The position numbers were made by a program, and so were the translations under genes. Below, one piece after another: positions 33,960 through 42,269 of a stretch of 64,000 nt of DNA. Each line of letters opens with the position of its first letter. Position 1 is the first letter of the stretch. A model generated the notes under the pieces. It worked only from the letters and a program-made list of their open reading frames with translations, ran no database searches and was not told the origin of the DNA. The DNA is from Thermohalobaculum sp039513195 (GTDB taxonomy: Bacteria > Pseudomonadota > Alphaproteobacteria > Rhodobacterales > Rhodobacteraceae). The stretch covers positions 1 to 64,000 of the forward strand of contig JBCCRM010000013.1 of NCBI GenBank assembly GCA_039513195.1, written 5' to 3'.

Positions 33960-34379
33960 TCAAAGCGGGCGATGCGCGATGCGGATGGTGACGGTGTTGT
34001 GCCCGGCCTGATGGGTATAGGCGACGGCGCTTGCCAACTGCTGGACGAGGTAGAGGCCGCGCCCCCCAACCTGATCGAAGCCCGGTTGCCCGGCTGGCGC
34101 TTCAGCGATGGGGTCAAAGCGAGGACCGGGATACGAAACTCGCGCGATCACCGCCTCGGGCACACGCGCAAGCGTGACGGCAAGGGCGCGATGCTGTCCG
34201 TGGATCCCTCCGTAATTCACCGAATTTGCGGCAATTTCCTCGACACACAGCATGACCGCATGGGCCGTGCTTTGCCCGAGCGAAAGCTCCGAGAGCCGCG
34301 GCGCCATACTGTCCAAGAGCTCTCCCACGGCGGACAGTGTGGCATCGATCTCGGTCTTAAAGAACTGGCTCTCGGCCAT
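33960..34379 (-). CDS. RsbW/BtrW-like anti-sigma-type serine kinase
   Basis: 139 residues of an HATPase_c (GHKL) domain. The N-box is E47-E-I-A-A-N52-S-V-N-Y-G, and the G-box is VGGRGLYLVQQL near the end, as in RsbW, SpoIIAB and Bordetella BtrW. Such kinases bind either a target protein or phosphorylate a STAS antagonist on serine. The STAS protein (47223-47555) and a SpoIIE phosphatase (52111-54297) are in the same island, completing a partner-switching trio. No sigma factor gene is seen, so the target may be a secretion component or a factor encoded elsewhere. ATG 34379 gives the usual domain start; earlier Met codons are possible. Confidence 0.88.
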   Translation of the reverse strand: MAESQFFKTEIDATLSAVGELLDSMAPRLSELSLGQSTAHAVMLCVEEIAANSVNYGGIHGQHRALAVTLARVPEAVIARVSYPGPRFDPIAEAPAGQPGFDQVGGRGLYLVQQLASAVAYTHQAGHNTVTIRIAHRPL

Positions 34380-34522
34380 CGCCGCGGCTCCCGATCGCAT
34401 GGCGCAGACGAAGTGCACTGGCCCGCCACCGGGCGGCCACCACGTCGCTGCGGTGCCGACCCGATGCCGCGCAAGCTAGCAATCCGCCGCCCCCCGCGAA
34501 ACGACCACCTCCGCGGCCCCTC

Positions 34523-34537
34523 GTCCGGAGATCGTCC
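34523..34537 (+). promoter_or_regulatory. Island motif upstream of the sctD-L operon
   Basis: GTCCGGAGATCGTCC on the plus strand, half-sites 11 bp apart, 89 nt before the ATG at 34627 and facing it. The opposite orientation is 143 nt from the RsbW-like start at 34379, so divergent action is possible. Confidence 0.55.
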
Positions 34538-34551
34538 GTTTTGCCGACACG

Positions 34552-34593
34552 GCGCCAGCGCAAGCGTCGCATAGGCTTATTCAGCGCTGGCGC
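34552..34593 (+). promoter_or_regulatory. Perfect 10-bp inverted repeat in the sctD-operon leader
   Basis: GCGCCAGCGC at 34552-34561 and GCGCTGGCGC at 34584-34593 are exact reverse complements separated by 22 nt, 33 nt before the ATG at 34627. It sits immediately downstream of the island motif. It could be an operator bound by a dimer, or a leader hairpin. Arm centres lie 32 bp apart, three helical turns, which favours protein binding. Confidence 0.45.
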
Positions 34594-34626
34594 ACTTCGG
34601 CGCGCGGATAGGAGTGGTGACAGCAG

Positions 34627-35073
34627 ATGGCCGGTGAATTGGCGAGCTTCCTGCAGACCTGGTGCGCGCTGCGCGACGTGCCGGTGCCGGCGCGTGAAGC
34701 GGACGGGCGGTGCTTTCTGGTGTTCGACGGCCTCTACGAGATCGCGCTCAGCCAACTCGGGCGATCGATCCAGCTTGAGGCGGATCTCGCCCCGCTGCCA
34801 CAACGGCGCGACCTGGCCGAGGCACTGCTTGAGCGGCTCCTGAAGCTGCAACTGGCGCGTGCGCCGGAGAGCGCCGCCGCCCTCACGCTCTCTGGCGAGC
34901 AGCGCTTGGTGGCGGTCGAGCAGATTGCTTCGGACCGCCTCGAAAACCGGGTCTTCGAGGAGCGGCTGGGCGGCTTCGTCAACACAGTCGCGATGTTCAT
35001 GACCTTGCTCTCTGAGGAAACGACCCCGCGGCCACCCGCCCCGATGCAAGCCGCACAATTCTTCTACCCGTGA
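34627..35073 (+). CDS. YscB-like T3SS chaperone
   Basis: 148 residues with the class I chaperone outline: helix LASFLQTWCALRD, strands CFLVFDGLYEIAL and SIQLEADLAPL, and a helical C-terminus (LGGFVNTVAMFMTLL). It is the first gene of the plus-strand operon, upstream of sctD, the place of yscB in Yersinia (yscB-C-D-E-F). YscB pairs with SycN to chaperone YopN, and a SycN-like gene lies next to sctW at 48900. I therefore suggest a YscB-like role; the sequence alone proves only a chaperone-like protein. Confidence 0.65.
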   Translation: MAGELASFLQTWCALRDVPVPAREADGRCFLVFDGLYEIALSQLGRSIQLEADLAPLPQRRDLAEALLERLLKLQLARAPESAAALTLSGEQRLVAVEQIASDRLENRVFEERLGGFVNTVAMFMTLLSEETTPRPPAPMQAAQFFYP

Positions 35074-35092
35074 TGAGTAAGCGGACACGGCA

Positions 35093-36622
35093 ATGATGCA
35101 CCAAAGCCCAGAAGACGCTTTTGCCATGGAACCGCAGGACCAGATCGTCCTCCGGGTTCTGGTGGGCGTGCAGCAGGGCGCGGAGATGTTGCTGCAACCG
35201 CGGCCCTATGTCCTCGGCAGCGGCGAGGACGCGGATATTGTGCTGTCCGAACGAGCGCTGGCAGCACAGCATTTGGCTATCCGCCTGGATGGGCCCGCGG
35301 TGACGATCGAGGCGCTTGAAGCGCGGGTGCAGCAAGGCGACGCGTGGCTGGAAGCCGGTAGCAAGGCCGAGATCGCGCTTCCGGCGGCGATCCGGATCGG
35401 TGGTACGGTGATCCTTCTGGCCGATGGCGCGCAAGACGGAGCGGCGTTCGCAATTCCCGAGCCGCTGCCTGAGCCCGGATCGGAGGAGCCCGAGCCCGCC
35501 GCGCCGGAGACGGACGAGACCCACGAGCTGCCCGAGCCGGCTGAGGCGGACGCCTCTCCCGTGGCGGCTGACGGGAACACGGAACCTCCGAGGCCCGAAA
35601 AGCGCAAGCGCAAGGCGACTATGGTAACGGCCATTGGCGCCTTCGCCGTTCTGGCTCTGGGCGGGACGGCCCTGGCACTCTTTCTGGGCGACGGCGGGAC
35701 GGGAGCCGAGACTGCGGCCGAGACCGTCACGGCGCCCGATCCGCTCGCGCCTATCCGAGAAGTTGTCGCGGATCTCGGTTTCACCGGCTTGCGGGTCTCG
35801 GACGATCCATCCGTCGGACCGGCGATCCACGGCTATCTCGACACGCGCGCAGACCAGGCCGCGCTCAGGACCGCGCTGGCAGAAGCGGGGATTACGGCGA
35901 CGGATCGGACCCGGACAGGCGAGCAGCTCTTAGATGCCGTCGGACTGACCCTGGGCGCGGTTCGCTGGCCGGAGGACGGCTTTCGCAACCACCTGCAGGC
36001 GCAGTATCTCGGCGGCGGCGTCGTCGAGATCGACGGCTTTCTCGGCCCTTCGGTCGACCGCGACATGCTCCGGCGGCGAATCCTCGGCGATGTTCCGGGC
36101 GTCAGCTCGCTCCGCTTCGAGCGGTCCGACCTGCGCGGCTGGCGCGACGATCTGGTCGACCGGATCGAGGCGGCAGGTCTCTCCGACTGGCTGACCGTCA
36201 CCCAGCGGGATGGCAAGCTTCGCGTCGATGGCGAGCTGAGCGAGGGCCAGGTGGCAACTTGGCGCGCAGTTGGCGAGGCCTTTGTGAGCGAGAGCCGCGG
36301 ATTCCCCCGGATCTCCAGCCAGGTGGTTGCGGTCGTACCGCCCGAGCTAGTTCCCGAGCCGCCCCCGCCCATGCCGGAGCCCGAGATCGTGGTCCCGCCA
36401 GAGCCGCCCCCCCCTGAGGTGACAATCACGCGACCACCTCTCCGACTGATGGGCACCGTGATCGGGGGCACCAACAATCGCTGGGCCGTGCTGGCTGACG
36501 GGCGCCATGTGAGACTGGGCGACCGGCTCCGCTCCGGCGCTGTCGTCATCAGTATCGAGCCCGACCGGCTCGAGATCGAACTCGGCGGCAAAACCTTCAC
36601 CTATCGGATCAGGGAGAACTGA
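35093..36622 (+). CDS. sctD: Inner-membrane ring protein SctD (YscD)
   Basis: 509 residues. Residues 10-110 form a degenerate FHA domain (LLQPRPYVLGSGEDADIVLSE). A Pro/Glu/Ala-rich linker follows, then one membrane helix at about 180-202 (GAFAVLALGGTALALFLG), and a periplasmic part with BON-like ring-building modules. A Pro/Glu-rich stretch (PELVPEPPPPMPEPE) precedes a final strand-rich domain ending in TFTYRIREN. SctD forms the outer of the two inner-membrane rings. The gene has normal yscD order before the yscE- and yscF-like genes. The Met at codon 12 is an alternative start. Confidence 0.93.
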   Translation: MMHQSPEDAFAMEPQDQIVLRVLVGVQQGAEMLLQPRPYVLGSGEDADIVLSERALAAQHLAIRLDGPAVTIEALEARVQQGDAWLEAGSKAEIALPAAIRIGGTVILLADGAQDGAAFAIPEPLPEPGSEEPEPAAPETDETHELPEPAEADASPVAADGNTEPPRPEKRKRKATMVTAIGAFAVLALGGTALALFLGDGGTGAETAAETVTAPDPLAPIREVVADLGFTGLRVSDDPSVGPAIHGYLDTRADQAALRTALAEAGITATDRTRTGEQLLDAVGLTLGAVRWPEDGFRNHLQAQYLGGGVVEIDGFLGPSVDRDMLRRRILGDVPGVSSLRFERSDLRGWRDDLVDRIEAAGLSDWLTVTQRDGKLRVDGELSEGQVATWRAVGEAFVSESRGFPRISSQVVAVVPPELVPEPPPPMPEPEIVVPPEPPPPEVTITRPPLRLMGTVIGGTNNRWAVLADGRHVRLGDRLRSGAVVISIEPDRLEIELGGKTFTYRIREN

Positions 36623-36624
36623 CC

Positions 36625-36867
36625 ATGGACGCTGTCCAAGAACTGAGCGGGAGAGAGCTCATCGACGAAGCAATGGCGAGCAGGAGCGAGGCAGCCAAAA
36701 CGGCCGCCCTCGAACGGATCGACCAGAAGTTGTTCGCCATCCGGAAGCAGATCGATAAGGGCGTCACACCAGCGGAGCACAAGCGTCTGGATTCGGTCCG
36801 AACCGCGCTCGAAGTCTCGCGTACTGTCTGTATGCGCGCTTTTGAAGCGGCGAAACCCGAAGAGTAA
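36625..36867 (+). CDS. YscE-like needle co-chaperone
   Basis: 80 residues, entirely helical (ELIDEAMASRSEAAKTAALERI, then TPAEHKRLDSVRTALEVSR), close to YscE/PscE (about 66-70). It lies 2 nt after sctD and 23 nt before the needle gene, the position of yscE. YscE and YscG form a heterodimer that keeps the needle subunit from polymerising in the cytosol. Assignment is by synteny and helical hairpin character. Confidence 0.8.
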   Translation: MDAVQELSGRELIDEAMASRSEAAKTAALERIDQKLFAIRKQIDKGVTPAEHKRLDSVRTALEVSRTVCMRAFEAAKPEE

Positions 36868-36890
36868 GATAGGCAAGAGGAGAAACAAAG

Positions 36891-37157
36891 ATGACCGATG
36901 CAACCAGTGGAGCTGGCTCAGTTACCAATGGGCTTGGCACTTCAGTTGATACCTACAATGACGGTATGGACTCGACTCAATCAAGTGCCATAGACGACAT
37001 TAGCAGCATGGACGCCTCTACGGACATTGATGCCCTCAAGAGCACATTGATCTCAACAACTGAAGCTAGCCTCGCCAATAACCTCTTTCTAAAAGCGTAT
37101 GGTGCTGCGACAGACATGTGCCAGCAATTTATCAAGGACATAAGAGCCAAGCAGTAA
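36891..37157 (+). CDS. sctF: Needle subunit SctF (YscF-like)
   Basis: 88 residues, typical of needle proteins (about 80-90). A polar Ser/Thr/Asp-rich N-terminal half precedes the helix ALKSTLISTTEASLANNLF, and the end helix FLKAYGAATDMCQQFIKDI resembles the polymerisation helix. It lies between the YscE- and YscG-like genes. Sequence similarity is weak, but its position between the two needle co-chaperones is diagnostic. AGAGGAG lies 9 nt before the ATG. Base composition is visibly less GC-rich than the neighbours. Confidence 0.85.
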   Translation: MTDATSGAGSVTNGLGTSVDTYNDGMDSTQSSAIDDISSMDASTDIDALKSTLISTTEASLANNLFLKAYGAATDMCQQFIKDIRAKQ

Positions 37158-37189
37158 ACCCTATGAAATAAACAGAGGATTGGCATAGA

Positions 37190-37555
37190 ATGGACGATGA
37201 AACACTTCAGATCATCGCGAGCGCGTCTCATCTCGCGAGTGTGACAGGCCAGGAGAAAGAGTCGTTTGAATTGGTCGAATGCCTCAGGGTTGCAGTTCCC
37301 GACGACGAGACTGTCGAGACCCTTCGCGCATCCGCCTTCATCTTTGCCAGTCGCTTTGATGAGGGGGAGAAGATCCTGCGGGACAATGTGCTGGCCAAGA
37401 ACCCCGAAAACTGGAGGGCAAAGAGCCTGCTGGGCATTGCGCTGCACGGCTCCGGCCGTGCAACGGAACGCGACAGGGTTCTGCAGGAGGTTATCGATGC
37501 CAAACCCGAAGATGTGTCGGCTTTGGAGATCGCGGAGAGCCTGCTGCATACCTGA
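37190..37555 (+). CDS. YscG-like TPR needle chaperone
   Basis: 121 residues (YscG is about 115). Helical with TPR-like pairs: LRASAFIFASRFDEGEKIL and WRAKSLLGIALHGSGRATER, and a final helix. YscG and YscE cradle the C-terminal helix of YscF. It follows the needle gene by 32 nt and precedes the inner-rod gene. The yscH (yopR) gene that lies between yscG and yscI in Yersinia is absent here. Confidence 0.85.
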   Translation: MDDETLQIIASASHLASVTGQEKESFELVECLRVAVPDDETVETLRASAFIFASRFDEGEKILRDNVLAKNPENWRAKSLLGIALHGSGRATERDRVLQEVIDAKPEDVSALEIAESLLHT

Positions 37556-37604
37556 AACCGTGGGTTCTGCGCTTGGGTGAGTGCAAAATCGAGGAGATCA
37601 AAGG

Positions 37605-38087
37605 ATGGTCGACGCAGTCCAAGCCTATGGTGTCCTGAGCGGATCGGGCCCCGGCGCGCAGTATATGCGCGCCGGGGTCGATCTGGAACATGTTCACCCG
37701 AGCGTGGCCAGTGACTTCCAGTCGATGATCGCCGAGATAGAGCTCCGAGTTGCGGAAGCCGAGATGCGCATTGCACAGGCCGAAACCGCGCCGGTGGTCA
37801 ACGATGCTATCAATGACGGTTGGATCCGCCCATTGCCAGGCCCGGCCGAAGCGCCGCTGGTCGAGGCGGCTCCGGGAGCGGTGTTGGAGTCTCTCCAGAC
37901 CCTGCGCGAGGGGTGGGGAGACTTGCAGACCGCTATCGCGGACCATCGCATTGAGAGGGCACAGGACATTCCCGGCATGATGTCTTTGATGATGGAGGTT
38001 CAACAGATGTCGCTTACCGTCAATCTGGTTGTCCAGGAGGTTTCGACCTTCACGCAGACCCTCAGCCAGATGATGAAGGCGCAGTGA
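37605..38087 (+). CDS. sctI: Inner rod protein SctI (YscI)
   Basis: 160 residues. The C-terminal helix DIPGMMSLMMEVQQMSLTVN and the following polymerisation helix (VQEVSTFTQTLSQMMKAQ) match the YscI/PrgJ pattern. The N-terminal half is variable and contains a coiled coil (IAEIELRVAEAEMRIAQAE). It forms the adaptor between export gate and needle. The stop is one nucleotide before the sctJ ATG. GAGGAG precedes ATG 37605; the earlier in-frame codon lacks a site. Confidence 0.9.
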   Translation: MVDAVQAYGVLSGSGPGAQYMRAGVDLEHVHPSVASDFQSMIAEIELRVAEAEMRIAQAETAPVVNDAINDGWIRPLPGPAEAPLVEAAPGAVLESLQTLREGWGDLQTAIADHRIERAQDIPGMMSLMMEVQQMSLTVNLVVQEVSTFTQTLSQMMKAQ

Positions 38088-38088
38088 C

Positions 38089-38883
38089 ATGGCATTCCTT
38101 GCCGCCTTTGTTCCGCGTGCCCGAAACCTGGCAATCGCGCTGGCGCTGAGCCTTTCGGTCTCGGCCTGTAAGGTAGAGCTTCATAGTGGCCTTACCGAGC
38201 AAGAGAGCAACGAGATGTTGGCCTTGCTTCTCTCCCACGGCATCGACGCCGAGAAAGGCACTGCCAGCAAGGAAGGCTTGCCGTTAATGGTGGAATCGGC
38301 CGACCTCGCGCAGGCTATAGAGTTGTTGCGCGAAAACGGTCTGCCCGGCGACACGTTCAACGACCTCGGGACCGTCTTCGCCGAACAGGGTCTCATCTCT
38401 TCGCCGTTGGAGGAGCGGGTCCGCTTCATCTACGGCCTCTCGCAGACAATTTCCGAGACGCTGACCCAGATCGACGGCGTCATTACGGCCCGCGTGCAAG
38501 TCATCGTGCCGGAACAACATCCGCTGGAAGACGAGCCGCAGCGCTCCACCGCATCGGTGTTTCTCAAGACCCGGCCTGGCGTCAGCCTCGAAGACAAGAT
38601 TCCCGAGATTAAGATGCTGGTACAGAATTCGGTGCAAGGCCTTGTCTATGAGGACATCGCCGTTGCCCAGTTCGAGGCGCAGCCGGCGCGGCTGATCAAC
38701 ACTGACGGGCCACCGCTCCAGAATGTCTTTGGCGTGCGTTTCACGCGAGACAGCTCGGACACACTGATGATGATGTTGGGCGCGGCGGGGGCCGTTCTGT
38801 TGGCGCTGATCGGCACCATTGTCGCGCTGTTCCAAATGCTGCGGCGGGCCCAGCGAAAGGCCAGCGGCGCAACGAATGCCTGA
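38089..38883 (+). CDS. sctJ: Inner-membrane ring lipoprotein SctJ (YscJ)
   Basis: 264 residues. A lipoprotein signal ends in S-V-S-A-C27, so the mature protein is lipidated at Cys27. Two ring-building domains follow (VELHSGLTEQESNEMLALLL and the block LIQ-like ETLTQIDGVITARVQVIVPE with SVFLKT), then a C-terminal membrane helix (MLGAAGAVLLALIGTIVAL). SctJ forms the inner ring together with SctD. It is in the conserved I-J-K-L order and overlaps sctK by 8 nt. Confidence 0.97.
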   Translation: MAFLAAFVPRARNLAIALALSLSVSACKVELHSGLTEQESNEMLALLLSHGIDAEKGTASKEGLPLMVESADLAQAIELLRENGLPGDTFNDLGTVFAEQGLISSPLEERVRFIYGLSQTISETLTQIDGVITARVQVIVPEQHPLEDEPQRSTASVFLKTRPGVSLEDKIPEIKMLVQNSVQGLVYEDIAVAQFEAQPARLINTDGPPLQNVFGVRFTRDSSDTLMMMLGAAGAVLLALIGTIVALFQMLRRAQRKASGATNA

Positions 38884-39556
38884 CGCAGACCGCGCGACGG
38901 CCGACCCGGACGCGGCACTCCGGGACCGGATCATGGTTTTCAACCTCGCCCCGGTCCGCTACGTGCATCCCAGTTGGTACGACGCGGCTGAAGGGGGAGA
39001 GGGGATGCGGGCGCTTGCCGGTGCGCCAGCCTTGCAGCGGGCGATTTCGGCAACGCTGCTTGAGCGCTTTGGCCTGGACCGGGCTTTTGCCACGGAGTTC
39101 TCGGAGCCGCGGGCGCGGCTCGCGCTCCTCGACCGACCGCTTCTCGAGAGTTTGCTCCTCTATGTTGGGGCGGCGCTGCGGAGCGACGCATTGCGCGCAG
39201 TCCTGGATGGTCGACGTTTGGCCTATCTCCGGCGCGAGATCGGCTCAGGCGCTTTGGACTATGCGATACGCCGGGCGCCGCTTTCAGGACCTATCCCAGC
39301 TTTCGCCTTGGAGCCGAGCGAGGAGAGCATGCGCGTCACGCTGCTTCGGATCGGCGCGGCATTCTCCCTGTCGCCGGAGGCGGTTGGCGACCCCGCTTAT
39401 ATGCGCCGTGTGGGTCTGATGCTGCCGCGGCGGGCAGGCGTGGCTCTGGCAGAGGACCTGCCGCACCCCGATGCGCCGGAGGGGCGCGCGCTGCCACCGC
39501 TCGTCCGAAGGATCCTGAAGGAGTTCTCGCCGCTATGGCTGCCTTTCTTCGACTAG
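38876..39556 (+). CDS. sctK: Sorting-platform protein SctK (YscK)
   Basis: 226 residues (YscK is about 209). Features of the family are the N-terminal FNLAPVRYVHPSWY, helices around LLERFGLDRAFATEF, and the C-terminal LKEFSPLWLPFF. SctK joins SctQ and SctL into the cytosolic sorting platform below the rings. The start overlaps the end of sctJ (ATGCCTGA), and its end overlaps sctL by 22 nt, which implies translational coupling. Confidence 0.9.
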   Translation: MPDADRATADPDAALRDRIMVFNLAPVRYVHPSWYDAAEGGEGMRALAGAPALQRAISATLLERFGLDRAFATEFSEPRARLALLDRPLLESLLLYVGAALRSDALRAVLDGRRLAYLRREIGSGALDYAIRRAPLSGPIPAFALEPSEESMRVTLLRIGAAFSLSPEAVGDPAYMRRVGLMLPRRAGVALAEDLPHPDAPEGRALPPLVRRILKEFSPLWLPFFD

Positions 39557-40161
39557 ACCCGGATCGCCCCATCATCGAGCCAGGACGTCGAGTGCTCGCG
39601 GCCGAGGAATATGCACGCATCGTCTCGCTCGACGCGTTGGCGGCCGATGCGGAGGCCAAGGCGCAGCAGATCCTCGCAGCGGCAGAGGCCGAGCGCGAGG
39701 CAGAGCGCAAGCGCGGCTATGCCGAGGGTCTGGCGGAGGGTCGCGCCGAAACGGCCGAGCGGATGCTCGCACTCGTCAGCCGGTCCGTGGATTATCTTGC
39801 GTCGGCAGAGCGGGACGTCGCGCGGATCGTCATGATCTGCCTTCGCCGCGTCCTAAGCGAACTGCCTGAGGAGGAGATCGTCATCCAGGCCGCACGGGCC
39901 GCGATCGGAAATGTTCGGGGAGAGCCTCGTGCGACGCTGCGGGTCAGACCAGAGATTGCCGAAGGGGTCCGCAGCCGGGTTGGCGAGATCCTTTCAGGCA
40001 CCGAGGATGTGGGCTTCCTCGAAGTCTCTGCTGACCCACAGCTAGAAGCCGGCGGCTGTCGTCTCGAGACCGACATCGGGATGGTGGATGCGAGCTTAGA
40101 AGTACAGCTCGCCGCCCTAGAAGCCGCAATGGCGAGCCGGGTCGGGGCCACTCAAGACTAG
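39535..40161 (+). CDS. sctL: ATPase stator protein SctL (YscL)
   Basis: 208 residues. A conserved N-terminal start (FLRLDPDRPIIEPGRRVLAAEEYA), then an Ala/Glu coiled coil (ADAEAKAQQILAAAEAERE) with GYAEGLAEG, then the C-terminal HrpE/YscL domain. It binds the SctN N-terminus and links it to SctQ. Its stop overlaps the convergent sctU stop within the palindrome ACTAGT. Confidence 0.95.
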   Translation: MAAFLRLDPDRPIIEPGRRVLAAEEYARIVSLDALAADAEAKAQQILAAAEAEREAERKRGYAEGLAEGRAETAERMLALVSRSVDYLASAERDVARIVMICLRRVLSELPEEEIVIQAARAAIGNVRGEPRATLRVRPEIAEGVRSRVGEILSGTEDVGFLEVSADPQLEAGGCRLETDIGMVDASLEVQLAALEAAMASRVGATQD

Positions 40162-41222
40162 TGCCCGCCCTCGTTGCGCTGCCGCTCCGCCTCAAACTGC
40201 ATGACCCAACGCAGCACTTCGGCCACCTCCTTCATCAGGTCGGTCGGGATGTACTGCCCCACGTCGCCGGTATCGAAGAGGCCGTGCGCAAGGGGCACGT
40301 TTTGCATGATCGGCACGCCGTGCTTCTCCGCAAGCTGCACGATCCGTTTCGCCTGTAGGTCGGCGCCCATCGCACGGATGATCGGCAGCGGCGTCTCCCC
40401 TTTGCGATAGTCGAGTGCAATCGCGAGGTGGATCGGGTTCGTCACGACGACTTTCGAGTTTTTCACCTTTTCCTCCGTGTCGGACATAGCAATTTCTTGC
40501 GCCATTTGCTTGCGCTTTCCCTTGATGTGGGGGTCACCTTCGCTCTCCTTGTATTCGCGCTTAACCTCGTCTTTCGTCATCTTCTGTTCTTTCATGAATT
40601 GCATTCGCTGAAAGAGGTAATCGGCAGCCGCAATGATGACGAAGGCAGCAATCGTATAGATCATGATGCGGATAAAAATCGCTCCGAGGATCGACGGAAT
40701 GCACTGTACGCCGCAGTGGGGGATCTTGACGACTTCGTGCACGAGGTCGCGGATCACCAAGTAGATCAGAAGCGACAGGAAAACGATCTTTATTGTCGAT
40801 TTGAGAAACTCGATAAGGTTCTTCAGCGCGATGATTTTTTTGATCCCAGAGGCAGGGCTGAGGTTCGAAAGCTTCGGCTTCAGCGACTCGGTCGAGAAGA
40901 GCAGGCCGAACTGCGCCAGATTGGCGACCGCCCCGACAACCGCGACCACAATGACGATTGGCGCGAAGATCGAGAAGGCGATCTGCGTCACGTCCTCCAT
41001 CACCGCGTTGGCGGCGAACCCGAACTCCGCCTCGTAGAACGCCGACGGCAGCAGGATCATCCTCTGCACTTCCGACACGTAATGCGGCATGAAGGCGAAG
41101 AGCATTGCGAGCGCGACGGTAAGCTGGGCGGCCGAGGAGATCTCCTTCGACTTGACGACTTGTCCCTTCTTGCGGGCATCGCGGAGCTTCTTCTGGGACG
41201 GCGGCTCGGTCTTGTCGTTCAT
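40158..41222 (-). CDS. sctU: Export switch protein SctU (YscU/FlhB family), with NPIH cleavage motif
   Basis: 354 residues, the standard length. A basic N-terminus (TEPPSQKKLRDARKKGQV), four membrane helices to about residue 210, then a cytosolic domain. The autocleavage motif, normally NPTH, reads N262-P-I-H265 here; the position matches YscU N263. The Asn and Pro that drive cleavage are intact, while Thr is replaced by Ile. SctU switches export from early to late substrates together with SctP. The gene ends the minus-strand operon and overlaps sctT by 4 nt. Confidence 0.97.
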   Translation of the reverse strand: MNDKTEPPSQKKLRDARKKGQVVKSKEISSAAQLTVALAMLFAFMPHYVSEVQRMILLPSAFYEAEFGFAANAVMEDVTQIAFSIFAPIVIVVAVVGAVANLAQFGLLFSTESLKPKLSNLSPASGIKKIIALKNLIEFLKSTIKIVFLSLLIYLVIRDLVHEVVKIPHCGVQCIPSILGAIFIRIMIYTIAAFVIIAAADYLFQRMQFMKEQKMTKDEVKREYKESEGDPHIKGKRKQMAQEIAMSDTEEKVKNSKVVVTNPIHLAIALDYRKGETPLPIIRAMGADLQAKRIVQLAEKHGVPIMQNVPLAHGLFDTGDVGQYIPTDLMKEVAEVLRWVMQFEAERQRNEGGH

Positions 41223-42004
41223 CGCAACAAGCCCGCGAGCACGCCTGTCCCGGCGGCGATCTCTACGATCTCGCGGTCGAAGACCTCTGGCAGCGTGTGG
41301 AGATAGAGGATCAGAAGCAGGATCCCGACCGCGCTCTTCACCGGCATGGCGAGGAAAAAGACGTTCAGTTGGGGCGCGAAGCGGCTGACCAGGCCGAGAC
41401 CGAACTCCGCAAAGAACATAGCGATCATGGCCGGCGCAGCGATGACAATGGCGAGCGCTACCATCGCATCGACGATACCTAGGAAATGCCGCGCATCATC
41501 CAGATCGAGATCAGGATAAAAGGAGAGGACCGGCAAGAGCTGATAGCTCTGATAGATCGCGCTCAGCAGGACAAGGAACCCCCCGCTGAGCATGAAATAG
41601 GCGGCCAAGAACTGCACCAGAAAGATCCCGATCGGCGAGATCTGCGCCCCGGTGAGCGGATCGACGGAGCTTGCCATCGCCGAGCCGCGCTGATTGTCGA
41701 TAAAGAAGCCGGCAGCCCCGGCAGCGTGGAAGATGGTCGCGGCAGCGAAGCCGATAAGGACGCCGATCACCACTTCCTTGGCTCCGATGGCGACCAAGGT
41801 GAGCGCGGACAGATCCTCCGGCATGCCGTCCGGCGCGACCGACGGCAAAAGGACCAGGATCAGGCTCATCGCGATAGCCATCCGGGTCCCGCTCGGCAAT
41901 ACCGAGGCTTGGAAGACCGGGATCATCGCAAAGCATCCCAGCATCCGCGCGAGCGACAGGCTCGCGACCACGAGCGTTTCGACGAGATCCTCGATCCCGG
42001 TCAA
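41219..42004 (-). CDS. sctT: Export gate protein SctT (YscT)
   Basis: 261 residues, equal to YscT, with about six to eight hydrophobic segments and family blocks (LLPSVAPDG, GFFIDNQRG, DPLTGAQISPIGIFLVQF). It belongs to the SctRST entry portal in the inner membrane. I place the start at TTG 42004, overlapping the sctS stop (TTGA); the longer frame to 42064 would run into sctS and adds a non-conserved leader. Confidence 0.95.
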   Translation of the reverse strand: MTGIEDLVETLVVASLSLARMLGCFAMIPVFQASVLPSGTRMAIAMSLILVLLPSVAPDGMPEDLSALTLVAIGAKEVVIGVLIGFAAATIFHAAGAAGFFIDNQRGSAMASSVDPLTGAQISPIGIFLVQFLAAYFMLSGGFLVLLSAIYQSYQLLPVLSFYPDLDLDDARHFLGIVDAMVALAIVIAAPAMIAMFFAEFGLGLVSRFAPQLNVFFLAMPVKSAVGILLLILYLHTLPEVFDREIVEIAAGTGVLAGLLR

Positions 42005-42264
42005 TGGAACTGGATGGCGCGGAAGACGCCATCCGCGAAGTGGTACAGTTCCTGACCAAGCCACCGCGCCGTGGCGAAGATGACGATCACCACGACGAAG
42101 AGCTTAATCGAGAAGGAGAGCGTCTGCTCCTGCACCTGGGTCAGCGCCTGGAGAAGCGCCACCAATGTGCCAACGCCTGCCGCCGCCACGATCGGCGGCA
42201 TCGAGAGATAAAGCACGAGCAGCATCGCTTGACCGGCCATTTCGACGATGTTTCCGATATCCAT
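42001..42264 (-). CDS. sctS: Export gate protein SctS (YscS)
   Basis: 87 residues with two membrane helices and the family block LLQALTQVQEQTLSFSIK between them. It forms the helical turns of the RST export gate. It is 5 nt downstream of sctR and coupled to sctT by a 4-nt overlap. Confidence 0.97.
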   Translation of the reverse strand: MDIGNIVEMAGQAMLLVLYLSMPPIVAAAGVGTLVALLQALTQVQEQTLSFSIKLFVVVIVIFATARWLGQELYHFADGVFRAIQFH

Positions 42265-42269
42265 TCCGC

